A DNA stretch of 14,224 bases from Bacteroidota bacterium (GTDB lineage Bacteria > Bacteroidota > Bacteroidia > Bacteroidales > JADFUO01). Below are positions 7,245-14,152 of the stretch, one piece after another (the stretch's first letter is position 1; each line of letters begins with the position of its first letter). The stretch is taken from contig JADFUO010000322.1 in assembly GCA_015222115.1 (NCBI GenBank), positions 1-14,224 of the forward strand, written 5' to 3'. Position numbers and translations under genes: made by a program. The notes below the pieces were generated by a model. That model searched no databases. It saw nothing but the letters and a program-made list of their open reading frames with translations, and had not been told where the DNA came from.

Positions 7245-7697
7245 TTAATCGTTTAGTAAAAATGTTTCTATAGTTTCTTCATTAAGTTCATTTACATAAT
7301 ATTCGTTGGCATAAGCTTGTAAAAGATTTTCGTTGCTTTCAGTATAATTGTTTGTTTCGTATTTATTTCCTAAATTAATTCCGAAGAAAATACCAAATGC
7401 TATTAAAATTGCTAAAGTTACCGGTTTAAGTGCCTTTGTAAAAGAGGGGAGAAATCCGGTTTTAATTTCGGAAGAATTTAATTCTTCAATTTTTTGCTGT
7501 ATCCTGGTAAAGAAAAAAGGATAAGCTTTATTCTTTTCTTCCTTGTTGATTATTCCCAAAGTATTTTTAATTTTTTCATATAATTTTTTGCAGGAAACAC
7601 AACCATTAATATGCTCCTGAATTTTACTTTGAGTTTCGGCATTTAATTCGTTTTCAATGTAGAAGATTAAATTTTTATGTACTTCTTTACACTTCAT
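7245..7697 (-). CDS. Zinc-binding (ZAS/zf-HC2) transmembrane anti-sigma factor
   Basis: A 150-residue protein from the ATG at 7697. The longer frame begins with TTG at 7736 and adds 13 unconserved residues, so I rejected it. Residues 1-45 form a zinc-finger anti-sigma domain starting MKCKEVHKNL, with the His-x3-Cys-x2-Cys motif HINGCVSC (His29, Cys33, Cys36). One membrane helix (about 92-110, VTLAILIAFGIFFGINLG) leads to a short acidic periplasmic tail of about 40 residues with many Asn, Glu and Tyr. The topology, cytoplasmic finger and periplasmic tail, suits a factor that holds the sigma until the periplasmic part receives a signal. The upstream sigma gene is the obvious partner, and the two Spy-like proteins downstream are the likely inputs or outputs. 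Confidence 0.85.
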   Translation of the reverse strand: MKCKEVHKNLIFYIENELNAETQSKIQEHINGCVSCKKLYEKIKNTLGIINKEEKNKAYPFFFTRIQQKIEELNSSEIKTGFLPSFTKALKPVTLAILIAFGIFFGINLGNKYETNNYTESNENLLQAYANEYYVNELNEETIETFLLND

Positions 7698-7745
7698 ATT
7701 TAAATCATTTAAAGATAAGACAATTTTTATAAACAAAACTTGCGG

Positions 7746-8327
7746 TCAGTATATATTTTTTTTGTAATAGTTTATTAATTTTTTCTGAAGATTGATTTTT
7801 GCCCTGTGAATTAATGATTCAACTGAAGATAGCGACAAATCCATGATTTCTGCAATTTCTTTATATGAGATATCTTCAAATTTATTTAATGTAAAGGCAA
7901 TTTTTTGATTATAAGTTAATGATTCAATGGCTTTGTATAAGATTTTTTTTCTTTCCTCATTATCAATTTCTGCATCAGCATTTTGCGAATTTGAAGCTAG
8001 GATATCAATCTCTTCTTTTTCGGAATTCAAAAAAAACTGCTCAATGCTTTTAAACAAAATATTTTTCTTTCTTTTTCTGATAAAGTTCAATGATTTATTA
8101 ACAGAAATTCTGTAAAGCCATGTAGAAATTTTTGCCTCCTCACGAAATTTATGTATTGATTGATAAATCTCAATAAAAACATCCTGTGCGATATCCTGTG
8201 CATCATCCAGATCATGAACAAAACTTTTACAGGTGTTTATAACCAAAGAACTATATTTATCAACCAGTTCTTTAAAAGCCTGATGATCATGATTAATAAT
8301 TTTATCTATTAGGATTTTATCTTCCAT
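7746..8327 (-). CDS. ECF-type RNA polymerase sigma factor
   Basis: A 193-residue group 4 sigma factor from the ATG at 8327. A TTG-initiated frame from 8348 adds seven residues and is less likely. Region 2 spans about 17-88: AFKELVDKYSSLVINTCKSF, then DLDDAQDIAQDVFIEIYQSI (core-binding and -10 recognition) and KISTWLYRISVNKSLNFIRK. A charged linker follows (about 89-126). Region 4 (about 127-183) has LTYNQKIAFTLNKFEDISYK and the helix-turn-helix EIAEIMDLSLSSVESLIHRA. There is no region 3, as usual for ECF sigmas. It is the first gene of a four-gene minus-strand unit with its anti-sigma factor, so self-activation of the operon is likely. I find no exact TAnnTTTG element in the 82 nt upstream, which fits a promoter read by the ECF itself, but I cannot name its motif. 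Confidence 0.93.
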   Translation of the reverse strand: MEDKILIDKIINHDHQAFKELVDKYSSLVINTCKSFVHDLDDAQDIAQDVFIEIYQSIHKFREEAKISTWLYRISVNKSLNFIRKRKKNILFKSIEQFFLNSEKEEIDILASNSQNADAEIDNEERKKILYKAIESLTYNQKIAFTLNKFEDISYKEIAEIMDLSLSSVESLIHRAKINLQKKLINYYKKNIY

Positions 8328-8356
8328 TAAATTTTCTATTAGACACAAACCAAGCT

Positions 8357-8373
8357 AAAAACTTGCGTGCAAG
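8357..8373 (-). terminator. Possible short terminator after nhaD
   Basis: On the minus strand a small hairpin CTTGC-AC-GCAAG (8373-8362) is followed immediately by TTTTT (8361-8357). It is 37 nt past the nhaD stop and 30 nt before the sigma-factor ATG. The stem is only 5 bp with a tight loop, so it may be weak or not a terminator at all. Confidence 0.35.
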
Positions 8374-8409
8374 AAAATAATTTTATAAATTTAGTAATTA
8401 TGAAGGATA

Positions 8410-9870
8410 TTACCCAAATATTTGCATTTGCAGGTAATATGCGCCGGCGCCGGCAAGATAGCCTATTAAAGCTAATAAACTTATCCTTTTTATGTACCAT
8501 ATAAAATCAATTCTTTCCATACCCATTGCTGCAACACCGGCAGCCGAACCGATAATTAGAATACTTCCACCTGTGCCTGTACAATATGCAAGGAATTCCC
8601 AGAACTGGCCATCCTGCACAAAAAAATGAGCATAAGCTTGTTCTGCAACAGGTAAGGCTTTTATAATTTCAGGTGTCATAGTCGGATACATGCCCATTGC
8701 CCCGGCAACTAATGGAACATTATCAACAATAGCAGATATAAGTCCTATTGCCAGATTAATTGTATAAATATTTCCAAGTTTTTCATCTAAATAACCGGCT
8801 AATAACTGAAGTTGTCCGCCGGTTGCTAAACTGGATACAGCAGTTAATATTCCCAGGAAGAAAAAAACTGTGGGTACATCTACTTTTGTTAATATTCCTA
8901 CTACCGATAAGCGGCGTTTGTCTTTACCTGTTTTATTTCTATGAATAATTTCGGTTACTACCCACAAAGTACCCAAACCTAATAACATACCCATATATGG
9001 GTCAAGGTATGTAATTGTTTTAAATACAGGTACAAATAATAATGCTGACACACCCAGAATTAACATTAACTTTCTTTCGCTATGGGTAGTAAATTCTTTA
9101 CTATGTTTTTCATTAATCTCAGGACGTTCAACATTTCCTTTCAGGGTAAATGATAGAAGAATAAGCGGAATAATCATAGTTATTAAACTTGGTATAATAA
9201 CCATTGTTATGATATTTATGGTTGTAACCTGTCCGCCAATCCAAAGCATGATTGTTGTTACATCTCCGATTGGTGACCATGCACCTCCGGCATTTGCAGC
9301 CAGAACTACCAAACTGGCAAAGAGCCATCGGGTTTTTTGATTGGCAATTAATTTCCGCAACAATGCAATCATTACAATGGTAGTTGTTAAATTATCTAAT
9401 GCTGCTGACATAAAAAATGTTAAAAAACTAAGTATCCAAAGTAATTTAACTTTATTAGTAGTCTTGATCTTATCGGTAATTATTCTGAATCCCTGGTATT
9501 GGTCAACTATTTCAACTATTGTCATTGCACCCAACAGAAAGAACAATATTCTTGAGATTTCAGCCAAATGATGATAAAGTTCATGATGGCTGATAAAATA
9601 TCGCATTATTTCAAACATATTGCTATCAGGATTATTCTTCAGGAAATCCTGATAATCCGTGCTTTCTAAATAATGATGCCATGAAGGACTGAAGCCGTTA
9701 TGATCTGGGCCAAGCGTAAGAATTTTTGTGCACGCTAAAACCAAAATAACCCAGGTTAATACGCCTGTTAACAAAGCAGAAGCAGCCTTATTAACTTTTA
9801 GAGGATGTTCAAAAGCAATTGCCGTATATCCAAGAATAAAGACAATTACCATTAAAATAAACATATCCAT
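8410..9870 (-). CDS. nhaD: NhaD-family sodium/proton antiporter
   Basis: Inner-membrane antiporter of the ion transporter superfamily that exports Na+ (or Li+) in exchange for H+. It is 486 residues from the ATG at 9870; ATG at 9864 is also possible, and the in-frame TTG at 9876 is less likely. About 11-13 hydrophobic segments cover the chain. Family motifs include SAALDNLTTTIVMIALLRK (155-173), NAGGAWSPIGDVTTIMLW (193-210), the matching SAIVDNVPLVAG (379-390) in the second half, and GTGGSILIIGSAAGVAAMG (432-450). The two SAxxDN motifs show the inverted-repeat architecture of the superfamily, with Asp and Asn likely in the ion path. NhaD proteins are typical of marine or haloalkaline bacteria, which hints at a sodium-containing habitat. 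The gene is transcribed alone, divergent from exbB. Confidence 0.92.
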   Translation of the reverse strand: MDMFILMVIVFILGYTAIAFEHPLKVNKAASALLTGVLTWVILVLACTKILTLGPDHNGFSPSWHHYLESTDYQDFLKNNPDSNMFEIMRYFISHHELYHHLAEISRILFFLLGAMTIVEIVDQYQGFRIITDKIKTTNKVKLLWILSFLTFFMSAALDNLTTTIVMIALLRKLIANQKTRWLFASLVVLAANAGGAWSPIGDVTTIMLWIGGQVTTINIITMVIIPSLITMIIPLILLSFTLKGNVERPEINEKHSKEFTTHSERKLMLILGVSALLFVPVFKTITYLDPYMGMLLGLGTLWVVTEIIHRNKTGKDKRRLSVVGILTKVDVPTVFFFLGILTAVSSLATGGQLQLLAGYLDEKLGNIYTINLAIGLISAIVDNVPLVAGAMGMYPTMTPEIIKALPVAEQAYAHFFVQDGQFWEFLAYCTGTGGSILIIGSAAGVAAMGMERIDFIWYIKRISLLALIGYLAGAGAYYLQMQIFG

Positions 9871-9898
9871 ATCCAAGTATTTTATTATTAATTGGCAA

Positions 9899-9922
9899 CA
9901 AATGTAAAAAAGTTTTTTACAT
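9899..9922 (-). promoter_or_regulatory. nhaD promoter -7 element overlapped by a perfect palindrome
   Basis: On the minus strand TACATTTG (9906-9899) is an exact TAnnTTTG element, 28 nt upstream of the ATG at 9870. A perfect inverted repeat, arms ATGTAAAAAA and TTTTTTACAT around a single G, spans 9902-9922 and covers half of that element and the spacer upstream. This is where a repressor would bind. The -33 region has only TTTT (about 9928-9925). The palindrome could instead be a chance product of A and T runs. Confidence 0.45.
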
Positions 9923-9992
9923 AAAAAAGCATATAATAAATTGCTTTAATATCAGTTAATATTAACAATACGATGTTAAAAATTAAATAATA

Positions 9993-10028
9993 TTTGACAT
10001 CACATTATTTTGAATATACTTACTTTTA
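9993..10028 (+). promoter_or_regulatory. Weak candidate promoter of the exbB-exbD-tonB operon
   Basis: TTTG at 9993-9996 could be a -33 element. Downstream candidates for the -7 element are TATACTTA (10015-10022, 18 nt away, 4 of 6 fixed bases) and TACTTTTA (10021-10028, 24 nt away, 5 of 6). Neither combination is ideal. The position, 19-25 nt before the exbB ATG, is right for a promoter. Confidence 0.3.
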
Positions 10029-10046
10029 GGCAAAAATTTTAAACAA

Positions 10047-10736
10047 ATGATAACAGGATTAATATTACAGATTACAAATGCAGCACAGATAATTGAAGGC
10101 GAACCAACTGAAATAACCCTTTCAATATGGGAATTAGCAATTAAAGGTGGCTGGATAATTGCAATACTTGCAGTTTTTTCAATTATTGCGGTTTATATTT
10201 TTATTGAAAGGTTTTCAATTATCAACAGAGCTTCAAAGGAAGACCGTAATTTCATGAATAATATCAAGGATTTTATTCATAACGGCAGAGTTGATTCGGC
10301 ACTTTCATTATGCAGGAATAATAACAGCCCGATAGCAAGAATGATTGAGAAAGGGCTTTCCAGAATAGGCAGACCACTAAATGATATTAATGCAGCTATT
10401 GAAAATGTTGGAAAACTTGAAGTATCAAGGCTTGAAAAAAATACTGCAGGTTTGGCAACCATTGCCGGAGCTGCTCCCATGCTTGGTTTCTTAGGAACAG
10501 TTATTGGAATGATCAGAGCCTTTTACGATATGTCAATGGCTGGAAATAATATTGACATTGCTTTACTCTCAGGTGGTATTTATCAGGCTATGATAACTAC
10601 TGTGGCTGGATTAATTGTTGGAATTATTGCATATATTTGTTATAACTTACTGGTTGCAAGAGTTGAAAAACTTGTTTATAAATTGGAAGCACATGCAACA
10701 GAATTTATGGATCTTTTGCACGAACCTGCTTCTTAA
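10047..10736 (+). CDS. exbB: MotA/TolQ/ExbB proton channel family protein (ExbB)
   Basis: A 229-residue inner-membrane protein, the channel-forming scaffold of a Ton motor. A first membrane helix lies at about 34-56 after an N-terminal extension. A cytoplasmic loop (60-130) has SPIARMIEKGLSRIGRP, and two C-terminal helices (136-158 and 181-203) carry the signature GAAPMLGFLGTVIGMIRAF (141-159) and ALLSGGIYQAMITTVAGLIV (172-191). These two stretches are the channel-lining family motifs. With ExbD it converts proton motive force into movement of TonB, which energises outer-membrane receptors (in this phylum, often SusC-type importers). ATG at 10047 keeps the N-terminal helix. exbD begins 28 nt after the stop. 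The downstream TonB-like gene favours ExbB over TolQ or MotA. Confidence 0.9.
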   Translation: MITGLILQITNAAQIIEGEPTEITLSIWELAIKGGWIIAILAVFSIIAVYIFIERFSIINRASKEDRNFMNNIKDFIHNGRVDSALSLCRNNNSPIARMIEKGLSRIGRPLNDINAAIENVGKLEVSRLEKNTAGLATIAGAAPMLGFLGTVIGMIRAFYDMSMAGNNIDIALLSGGIYQAMITTVAGLIVGIIAYICYNLLVARVEKLVYKLEAHATEFMDLLHEPAS

Positions 10737-10764
10737 TTAATATAAAACCATAATTATAAATAGA

Positions 10765-11175
10765 ATGGCTATTCAAACACGAAATAAAAAAAGTATTGCT
10801 TTCAGCATGGCATCAATGTCGGACCTTGTGTTTTTATTGTTGATATTTTTTATGTTAACATCAACACTTGTTAGTCCGAATGCTATTAAACTTTTACTGC
10901 CCAGTAGTAGCAGCAGAACTATGGCTAAACAAACTGTTACGATTTATATTAATGATAAATTCAAGTATTTTGTAAACGAGAATCAGGTTAATCTGGCAAG
11001 CCTGCAAGATAAAATTGATAATAAAATTGCCGGACAAGTTGATGCCTCAGTTGTTTTAAGAGCAGATAAATCAGTGCCACTTCAATATGTTGTGAATGTT
11101 ATTGATGCTGTTAATAATATTAATCAGAAATACGGAACAAAACATAAGGTGATACTTGCTACCAAGCCCAAATAG
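10765..11175 (+). CDS. exbD: Biopolymer transport protein ExbD/TolR family (ExbD)
   Basis: A 136-residue partner of ExbB. The basic cytoplasmic start leads into FSMASMSDLVFLLLIFFMLT (13-32), in which Asp20 is the conserved membrane aspartate that carries protons. The periplasmic domain follows, with QTVTIYINDKFKYFVNENQV (56-75) and SVVLRADKSVPLQYVVNVID (95-114), both standard for ExbD/TolR. It ends early, at KVILATKPK. Bacteroidota Ton operons often hold two exbD genes; only one is found here. The TAG stop (11173-11175) is also the outer end of an inverted-repeat element that fills the whole gap to tonB. Confidence 0.9.
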   Translation: MAIQTRNKKSIAFSMASMSDLVFLLLIFFMLTSTLVSPNAIKLLLPSSSSRTMAKQTVTIYINDKFKYFVNENQVNLASLQDKIDNKIAGQVDASVVLRADKSVPLQYVVNVIDAVNNINQKYGTKHKVILATKPK

Positions 11176-11314
11176 TGTCCGTCTATAAAGTCAATTATGT
11201 TGATAAAATTTTAGATTTTATTTTATATCTGCTGATAATCAACAAATTTTTAAATTTTAAATCTGAATTCTAAAATATTAAATTGATAGAACGTGACTTT
11301 ATAGACAGACTCTA
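11173..11314. repeat. Inner 142-bp imperfect palindrome of the exbD-tonB element
   Basis: Ends 11173-11193 and 11294-11314 pair over 19 of 21 bases. Inside them, TTTTAGATTT (near 11209) and AAATCTGAATTCTAAAA (near 11259) can extend the stem imperfectly. As RNA this would fold as one long hairpin directly after the exbD stop, which could lower read-through into tonB or protect the exbBD mRNA 3' end. Confidence 0.6.
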
Positions 11315-11440
11315 AATAGAGTTTATCTATAGACAAAAAGTGATTGATAGAATAATGAAATTCTAAACCATAAATCAAGTCGGCATAAGCAGTCCGCAAT
11401 TAGCAAAAAATGGAGACTACTGACTATAAACAGACACTAA
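11173..11440. mobile_element. MITE-like non-coding inverted-repeat element between exbD and tonB
   Basis: The 266-nt gap between exbD and tonB is AT-rich and has no gene. It is bounded by related inverted ends: TAGTGTCCGTCTATAAAG followed by TCA (11173-11193) on the left, and TGACTATAAACAGACACTA (11421-11439) on the right. The right end is the reverse complement with a 2-nt gap and two mismatches. Inside is a third copy, again inverted, at 11294-11314, matching the left end at 19 of 21 positions. The inner part 11173-11314 is thus a 142-bp imperfect palindrome. All three ends finish in TA. No transposase is present, so it would be a non-autonomous element; the family cannot be named from this window. 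An alternative is a locally evolved regulatory or attenuator hairpin. Confidence 0.6.
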
Positions 11441-11441
11441 A

Positions 11442-12359
11442 TTGACAGGAAATAGTAAATATAAAATAAAAGGGATAATAGGAACAGTAATATTTCATTT
11501 GCTGTTGATATTGGCGTTGTTCTTTTTCGCTCTTTCAACACCTTTACCATTACCCGGTGAGGAGGGAGTTGAGGTAAATCTTGGCAGCAGTGACAATGGA
11601 ATGGGAATTGTTCAGGAAGATGAGCCTGCCGAATCCATGCCACCACAAACAGTTCAGGAAGAAATAATAAAGGAAGAAGTACAGGAAGTTATACCGGAAG
11701 AGGTAACTAAAGAACCGATTATTGAGGAAATTCAGGAGGAAGAAATTCTCACACAGGATACTGAAGAAGCTCCCTATATTGACAACCCTGAAGAAAAGGA
11801 TGATTTAGAGGAAGTTCCTGACGAAAAAATTATTGAACAACCAAAAGAAGAACCCAAGGTTCAGGAAAAACAACAGGAAGAACTTGCTGAAAAAAAACCT
11901 GAGGTTGTTGAAAAGGAACCAGAACCGGTAGTCAATCCTAATGCTTTGTATAAAGGAAAAAGCAAAAATACAGGCAATGGCTCCAACGAAGGAATAACAG
12001 GAGAGCCCGGCGATCAGGGTAAACCGCATGGTACTAAAGATGCCGAAAATTATGACGGGCTTGGTGGTGAAGGAAATGGTATTTCATACAGCCTCGCGGG
12101 AAGAAGTTCTAAACATTTGCCTAAACCGAAATACACCTCACAGGAACAAGGTAAAATTGTGGTAACTATTTGGGTAAATAAAGCAGGTATTGTTATCAAA
12201 GTTGTTGAAGGAGCAAAAGGTACTAATATCTCCGACCTTGGATTGAGGCGTCTTGCAAAGGAAGCAGCACTCAAAGCAAGATTCAGTACTGATAATGACC
12301 CTAATACACCGGAAATTCAAAAAGGAACGATCACCTATAACTTTATCAGGTTGAATTAG
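11442..12359 (+). CDS. tonB: TonB-family energy transducer with TTG start
   Basis: A 305-residue TonB-like protein. A short basic start (NSKYKIKG) leads into the membrane anchor IIGTVIFHLLLILALFFFAL (12-31). A long flexible periplasmic region follows (about 40-165), very rich in Glu with scattered Pro and Lys, for example EEIIKEEVQEVIPEEVTKEP. A Gly-rich part (about 178-213) precedes the C-terminal TonB domain (about 215-305), which includes YSLAGRSSKHLPKPKY, GKIVVTIWVNKAGIVIKV and KGTITYNFIRLN. It should carry energy from ExbBD to outer-membrane receptors. No ATG can serve as start: a TAA lies in frame at 11427-11429, and the first in-frame ATG comes only at residue 53, after the anchor. TTG at 11442 is therefore the best start. 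It follows the inverted-repeat element by 2 nt. Confidence 0.85.
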   Translation: MTGNSKYKIKGIIGTVIFHLLLILALFFFALSTPLPLPGEEGVEVNLGSSDNGMGIVQEDEPAESMPPQTVQEEIIKEEVQEVIPEEVTKEPIIEEIQEEEILTQDTEEAPYIDNPEEKDDLEEVPDEKIIEQPKEEPKVQEKQQEELAEKKPEVVEKEPEPVVNPNALYKGKSKNTGNGSNEGITGEPGDQGKPHGTKDAENYDGLGGEGNGISYSLAGRSSKHLPKPKYTSQEQGKIVVTIWVNKAGIVIKVVEGAKGTNISDLGLRRLAKEAALKARFSTDNDPNTPEIQKGTITYNFIRLN

Positions 12360-12379
12360 ATTAATCTTGTATTTTAAAA

Positions 12380-14152
12380 CTACTCAATAATTATCTCAAA
12401 CGGTAATCTTGCCTGTACACCGTCCATTTCAGATATTGATTTTAAATATTTGTAATAAGTATAATTTTCACCTAATTCTTTTTTAATATATGATATTTTA
12501 GCCCCACTTATAAGGTCTTCAAATAATTGCTGGAACAGATCTTTTAATATTGGAAGTTCAATGGTTCTGTATTCGGTTAATTCAGCCATTTCTGCTGCTA
12601 AATCAACGGCTTTTTCCAGCCCTCCTAAATCATCAATCAAACCGATACGTTTAGCATCAACACCACTCCAAATTCTTCCCTGTCCTATGCTGTCAACTTG
12701 TGCTATTGTCAAATTTCGTCCTTTGGAAACGTGTTCTAAAAATGTTTGGTAAATTCTTTCAACTTCATTTTGGATAACTGATTTTTGATATGATGTAAGA
12801 GGGCGGACAACAGGTATAAAATCGGCATTTTTATTGGTTTTTACATTATCAAATGTTATTCCCAATTTATCTTTAAAGAAGTTCTTAAAATTAGGAATAA
12901 TCCCAAACACTCCGATTGAACCTGTGATTGTTGTTGGGTCTGCAATGATTTTATCAGCTGCACATGAAATCCAGTACCCTCCTGATGCTGCAACATTTCC
13001 CATAGATACGATTACCGGCTTTTCCTTCTTTGCAAGAACCACTTCCCTCCATATTATGTCGGAAGCCAAAGCATCACCACCGGGGGAATTTACCCTAAAA
13101 ACAATAGCTTTAACATTATTATCAAGACGGGCTTTTCTTATTGCTTTTGATATACATTCTGACCCAATTGTATGTTCATCGCCTTCACCCATCAGTATTT
13201 CACCATTAGCGTAAACAATGGCAATTTTATTTCTGCTTCGTTTCTTTTTCACGGCTTTTCCTTGTGCATGGGTATATTTTAATAAAGTCATTGAACTGAT
13301 CTTATCATTTTCGGCTATACCAAGCTTGGTTCTGAGTTCTGCCAAAAGTTCATCTTTATACATTAATTTATCAACAAAATTATATTTTAATGCATCGTAA
13401 GCATTTTGCAGGTCAAGATTGTCTGCAATTAGATTCAGGTTATATAAATCAATATTTCTTGATTCGGAAATTGCTGTGATGATATTATTCCAGATAGAGT
13501 TGACAAATTCTTGCATTTGCTCTTTATTAGCTTTACTCATTTTATCAAACATAAACGGTTCAGCTGCACTTTTATATTTACCATGCCTGATTATTTGCGC
13601 TTCAATATCCAATTTATCAAGTGTTCCTTTCAAAAACATTAACTGTGCATTTAGTCCTTTAAAAAGCAACATTCCTTCGGGATTAAGATAAATTTTATCA
13701 GCAGCGGTAGCCAGATAATATGCACTTTGCGAATAAAATTCACCGTAACAAATTATAAATTTCCCTGTTTTTTTAAATTCAAGTAACGCATTTCTGACTT
13801 CTTCAATGGTAGCAATGCCGGATGGAACATTACTTAAATCAAGGTAAATACCTTTGATGTTTTTATCGGTTTCAGCCTTTTTTAGATTTTTAAGAATATC
13901 ATTTAAACCCGGAACATTATGCAATTTAAGTGTCAGAAAATTAATATTTTCAAATGGATTTTTAGATGTTCTTTCAGGAATAGGATTATTCAATTTTATA
14001 TGTAAAACCGTATTTTCATGAACTTTAATAAGATCCCTCTCTGCAAATGATAATATTGATGCAAAAATCCCAATGAAAATAAAGAAGATGATTAAAAATG
14101 TCAGGAAAAATCCTAACATTGAAGCAAACATAAATTTAAAAAATTGTTTCAT
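12380..14152 (-). CDS. sppA: Signal peptide peptidase SppA, long (67K) form
   Basis: A 590-residue membrane-anchored serine protease that degrades cleaved signal peptides and other membrane-bound peptides. One N-terminal membrane segment lies at about 11-36. Two tandem SppA domains follow, as in the E. coli long form. The first holds the general-base lysine in RHGKYKSAAEPF (Lys194) and a degenerate nucleophile region (YGEFYSQSAYYLATAADKI, 136-154). The second holds VFRVNSPGGDALASD (351-365), the nucleophile segment GNVAASGGYWISCAADKI (385-402, Ser390) and TITGSIGVFGIIPNF (408-422). The Ser/Lys dyad across the two domains is complete, so it should be active. The gene converges on tonB with only 20 nt between the stops and has no clear terminator there. 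The promoter is not obvious: TATAATTG (14188-14181) is a 5-of-6 match to TAnnTTTG. Confidence 0.94.
   Translation of the reverse strand: MKQFFKFMFASMLGFFLTFLIIFFIFIGIFASILSFAERDLIKVHENTVLHIKLNNPIPERTSKNPFENINFLTLKLHNVPGLNDILKNLKKAETDKNIKGIYLDLSNVPSGIATIEEVRNALLEFKKTGKFIICYGEFYSQSAYYLATAADKIYLNPEGMLLFKGLNAQLMFLKGTLDKLDIEAQIIRHGKYKSAAEPFMFDKMSKANKEQMQEFVNSIWNNIITAISESRNIDLYNLNLIADNLDLQNAYDALKYNFVDKLMYKDELLAELRTKLGIAENDKISSMTLLKYTHAQGKAVKKKRSRNKIAIVYANGEILMGEGDEHTIGSECISKAIRKARLDNNVKAIVFRVNSPGGDALASDIIWREVVLAKKEKPVIVSMGNVAASGGYWISCAADKIIADPTTITGSIGVFGIIPNFKNFFKDKLGITFDNVKTNKNADFIPVVRPLTSYQKSVIQNEVERIYQTFLEHVSKGRNLTIAQVDSIGQGRIWSGVDAKRIGLIDDLGGLEKAVDLAAEMAELTEYRTIELPILKDLFQQLFEDLISGAKISYIKKELGENYTYYKYLKSISEMDGVQARLPFEIIIE

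Noticed and set aside
7698..7736. TTG-initiated extension of the anti-sigma gene
   Set aside because: The 13 added residues are not part of the zinc-finger domain; ATG at 7697 starts exactly at the MKCKEVHK domain edge.
8328..8348. TTG-initiated extension of the sigma-factor gene
   Set aside because: The ATG at 8327 gives a standard ECF N-terminus; seven extra residues have no support.
8443..8454. GC-only perfect palindrome GCCGGCGCCGGC
   Set aside because: It lies inside nhaD and is explained by an Ala-Gly-Ala-Gly codon run (LAGAGAY) in the last membrane helix; a regulatory role is not needed.
12358..12367. 10-bp palindrome AGATTAATCT at the tonB stop as a terminator for the convergent tonB and sppA genes
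   Set aside because: The arms leave no loop, the stem is short and AT-rich, and no proper T-tract follows.
12834..13214. 126-codon open frame on the plus strand
   Set aside because: It is entirely antisense to the highly conserved second domain of sppA and has no recognisable domain.
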